Assembly: GCF_003286415.2 (NCBI RefSeq)
Contig: NZ_CP043450.1
Location: 3,534,001 to 3,598,000, forward strand
Direction of reading: 5' to 3'
DNA length: 64,000 bases
Source: Mucilaginibacter rubeus
GTDB lineage: Bacteria; Bacteroidota; Bacteroidia; Sphingobacteriales; Sphingobacteriaceae
Shown here: positions 62,884 through 64,000 of the stretch, in pieces
Position numbering within the stretch: the stretch's first letter is position 1
How the letters are laid out: each line of letters opens with the position of its first letter
Program-made: the position numbers and the translations under genes
The notes under the pieces: generated by a model
What the model was told of the DNA's origin: nothing
The model's input: the letters and a program-made list of their open reading frames with translations, nothing else
Databases searched by the model: none

Positions 62884-63405
62884 CTACCAGCTATAGGCCT
62901 GCTTGCTCATCCATTTATCCTGGACTTTGAGCACTTTTTCGATGATATCGCGGGCGCAACCTTTACCACCACCATACGGTGATACGTAGGCACTAACGGC
63001 TTTGATCTCTTCAACGGCATCGGCAGGGCAAACCGGCAGGCCGGCAAGTTTCATTACTTCAAGGTCAGGAATATCATCGCCCATGTACAGTACATTTGTA
63101 GCTATGATACTTTTTTCTTCAAGATAGATCTTAAACCGTTGAGATTTAGTATGCGTACCCATATAAACATCCTGTATCCCCAGGCTATTTAAACGGTACA
63201 TAGCACTTTTTGAGCGGCTGCCCGATATGGCACAAACATTATAACCACATTTAACAGCCAATTGCAGCGCATAGCCATCTTTAATGTTAAACGCGCGGCT
63301 TTGCTCGCCTGTATCTGTCACAAAAACAGAGCCGTCGGTTAAAACGCCATCCACATCAAAAATGAGCGTAGTAATATCTTTTAATTTATTCAGGAATGAT
63401 TCCAT
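62884..63405 (-). CDS. kdsC: KDO-8-phosphate phosphatase-like HAD protein
   Basis: This 173-residue protein belongs to HAD subclass C0, tetrameric phosphatases such as KdsC that dephosphorylate KDO 8-phosphate for lipopolysaccharide. The nucleophile motif is LIFDVDGVLTDGSV, motif II is AISGSRSKS, and the last motif is YMGDDIPDLEVMKLAG. The C-terminal YVSPYGGGKGCARDIIEKV is typical of KdsC. ATG 63405 is chosen over an in-frame TTG (63435). The related sialic-acid phosphatase is a less likely alternative. Confidence 0.9.
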   Translation of the reverse strand: MESFLNKLKDITTLIFDVDGVLTDGSVFVTDTGEQSRAFNIKDGYALQLAVKCGYNVCAISGSRSKSAMYRLNSLGIQDVYMGTHTKSQRFKIYLEEKSIIATNVLYMGDDIPDLEVMKLAGLPVCPADAVEEIKAVSAYVSPYGGGKGCARDIIEKVLKVQDKWMSKQAYSW

Positions 63406-63461
63406 TGTTGTAATTACAAAAATTCTTCGGTTCAAGAGTTGTTAGCTACGATCAACCGTTA

Positions 63462-63500
63462 TTTGTAAACTGAAAACTGCCAACTAAAAACTGCCAGCTG
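63462..63500. repeat. Fragment of GCAGTTTGCAGT-family repeat
   Basis: Units GTAAACTGAAAACTGCCAAC and AAAAACTGCCAGCTG match the right arm of the repeats at 12224 and 33012. No left arm is present. Confidence 0.6.
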
Positions 63501-63502
63501 AA

Positions 63503-63745
63503 TTACTGATTATCACGCCACTCGTATACCCAGGCCGACTGGATCTGCTCAAGGTGGCCTTCGTTTGATTCGGCACGTGTACCGGCAAAATTAGGAAGGC
63601 TCAATACCCACTCCAGCAGTTCGGTAAAACGGATCCGGTATATTCTTGATTCGTCAAAATCGTCACCAAACTTTTCATAAAGTTCAATAGCAATATCTTC
63701 ATAATCATTCCAATGAATTGGCAAGGCAAATTTATTGTCGCTCAT
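63503..63745 (-). CDS. iscX: Iron-sulfur assembly protein IscX
   Basis: This 80-residue acidic protein matches IscX (YfhJ), a small winged-helix-like adaptor that binds the cysteine desulfurase IscS and iron. The start IHWNDYEDIAIELYEKF and the motif RIRFTELLEWVLSLPNF are diagnostic, as is the ending IQSAWVYEW. It lies 90 bases after the ferredoxin gene on the same strand, the same order as fdx-iscX in isc operons. Confidence 0.93.
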   Translation of the reverse strand: MSDNKFALPIHWNDYEDIAIELYEKFGDDFDESRIYRIRFTELLEWVLSLPNFAGTRAESNEGHLEQIQSAWVYEWRDNQ

Positions 63746-63835
63746 TTTTATTGATTTTACGTACTAACTGGGGTAACACTAATACGCTGTAAGTTATACG
63801 TTTTATTTATTGTTTTAAACGGATCAAAGCAAATA

Positions 63836-64000
63836 TTAGTGGCCTAAAAACTGCGATTGATCAGGCAGGGTAACTTCAATGTCGCCATCAACAATCACAC
63901 ACTGGCAGCCCAAACGCGAGTTGATACGCGGATTAACAGCCCTGTCAATAAAATCCTCTTCTTTATCGGATATCTCCTGGATGTTATCCATCCCTTTGTT
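63836..64000 (-). CDS. fdx: [2Fe-2S] ferredoxin, C-terminal part (5' end outside window)
   Basis: The last 54 residues of an adrenodoxin-type [2Fe-2S] ferredoxin are present, and the frame is open to the window edge. The fragment ends NSRLGCQCVIVDGDIEVTLP then DQSQFLGH. The SRLGCQ segment contains the fourth cluster cysteine and is typical of isc-linked ferredoxins. It probably supplies electrons for iron-sulfur cluster assembly, consistent with iscX next to it. The first three cluster cysteines lie outside the window. Confidence 0.88.
   Translation of the reverse strand, partial: NKGMDNIQEISDKEEDFIDRAVNPRINSRLGCQCVIVDGDIEVTLPDQSQFLGH

Overview
The window looks like a chromosomal segment of a Bacteroidota bacterium of the Sphingobacteriaceae type, most like Mucilaginibacter or Pedobacter. 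This is inferred from protein families and promoter style, not from a database match. The evidence is: two secreted proteins with type IX secretion (T9SS) type A sorting domains, TTTG-N18-20-TAnnTTTG promoters, families common in that phylum (DUF3892, DUF1761, DUF4136, a luxC-like acyl-CoA reductase beside a ferredoxin, carboxypeptidase-regulatory-domain proteins), few Shine-Dalgarno sites, and many palindromic intergenic repeats. I found no tRNA, rRNA, CRISPR array, prophage or intact insertion sequence.

Layout. 1-3257: end of gltB and all of gltD. 3394-4151: an ArsR/SRPBCC operon with a readable promoter-operator. 4430-10163: DUF3892, CYTH, a tandem pair of lipoprotein paralogues (the first frameshifted) and a large macroglobulin-like surface protein. 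10344-24724: mostly single metabolic genes (DUF1761, aldo/keto reductase, YciI, galactokinase, SpoU methyltransferase, acetyltransferases, a DUF3052-YdeI fusion, a sugar isomerase/M28 peptidase operon, small lipoproteins, a collagen-like lipoprotein, YbjQ, a HAD phosphatase, a polytopic membrane protein).

25044-33009: a complete histidine operon, hisG-D-C-B-H-A-F-IE. It starts with a consensus promoter and a 20-residue leader peptide with seven histidines, which points to transcriptional attenuation. Nearly every gap in the operon holds a palindromic repeat. One repeat supplies the hisD stop codon and another surrounds the hisH start codon.

33128-47748: WD40 protein, T9SS cargo protein, NlpC/P60 hydrolase, ferredoxin and acyl-CoA reductase, ftsE, grpE-dnaJ, a sialidase-like protein, a membrane protein and an ABC exporter pair. 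47843-51957: a Ppx/GppA phosphatase convergent with a four-gene operon that joins a divergent Lgt-like membrane enzyme to a radical SAM protein resembling the MJ0619/tetraether-synthase family. This is the best candidate in the window for an undescribed system, probably acting on lipids. 52075-61096: an M1 peptidase and a 2124-residue T9SS protein whose C-terminal third is paralogous to the cargo protein at 34425, followed by a tiny cysteine-containing membrane protein. 61271-64000: DUF4136 lipoprotein, maf, kdsC, iscX and the end of an adrenodoxin-type ferredoxin gene.

All similarities are read by eye from the translated sequence. No alignment, profile search or folding calculation was run.
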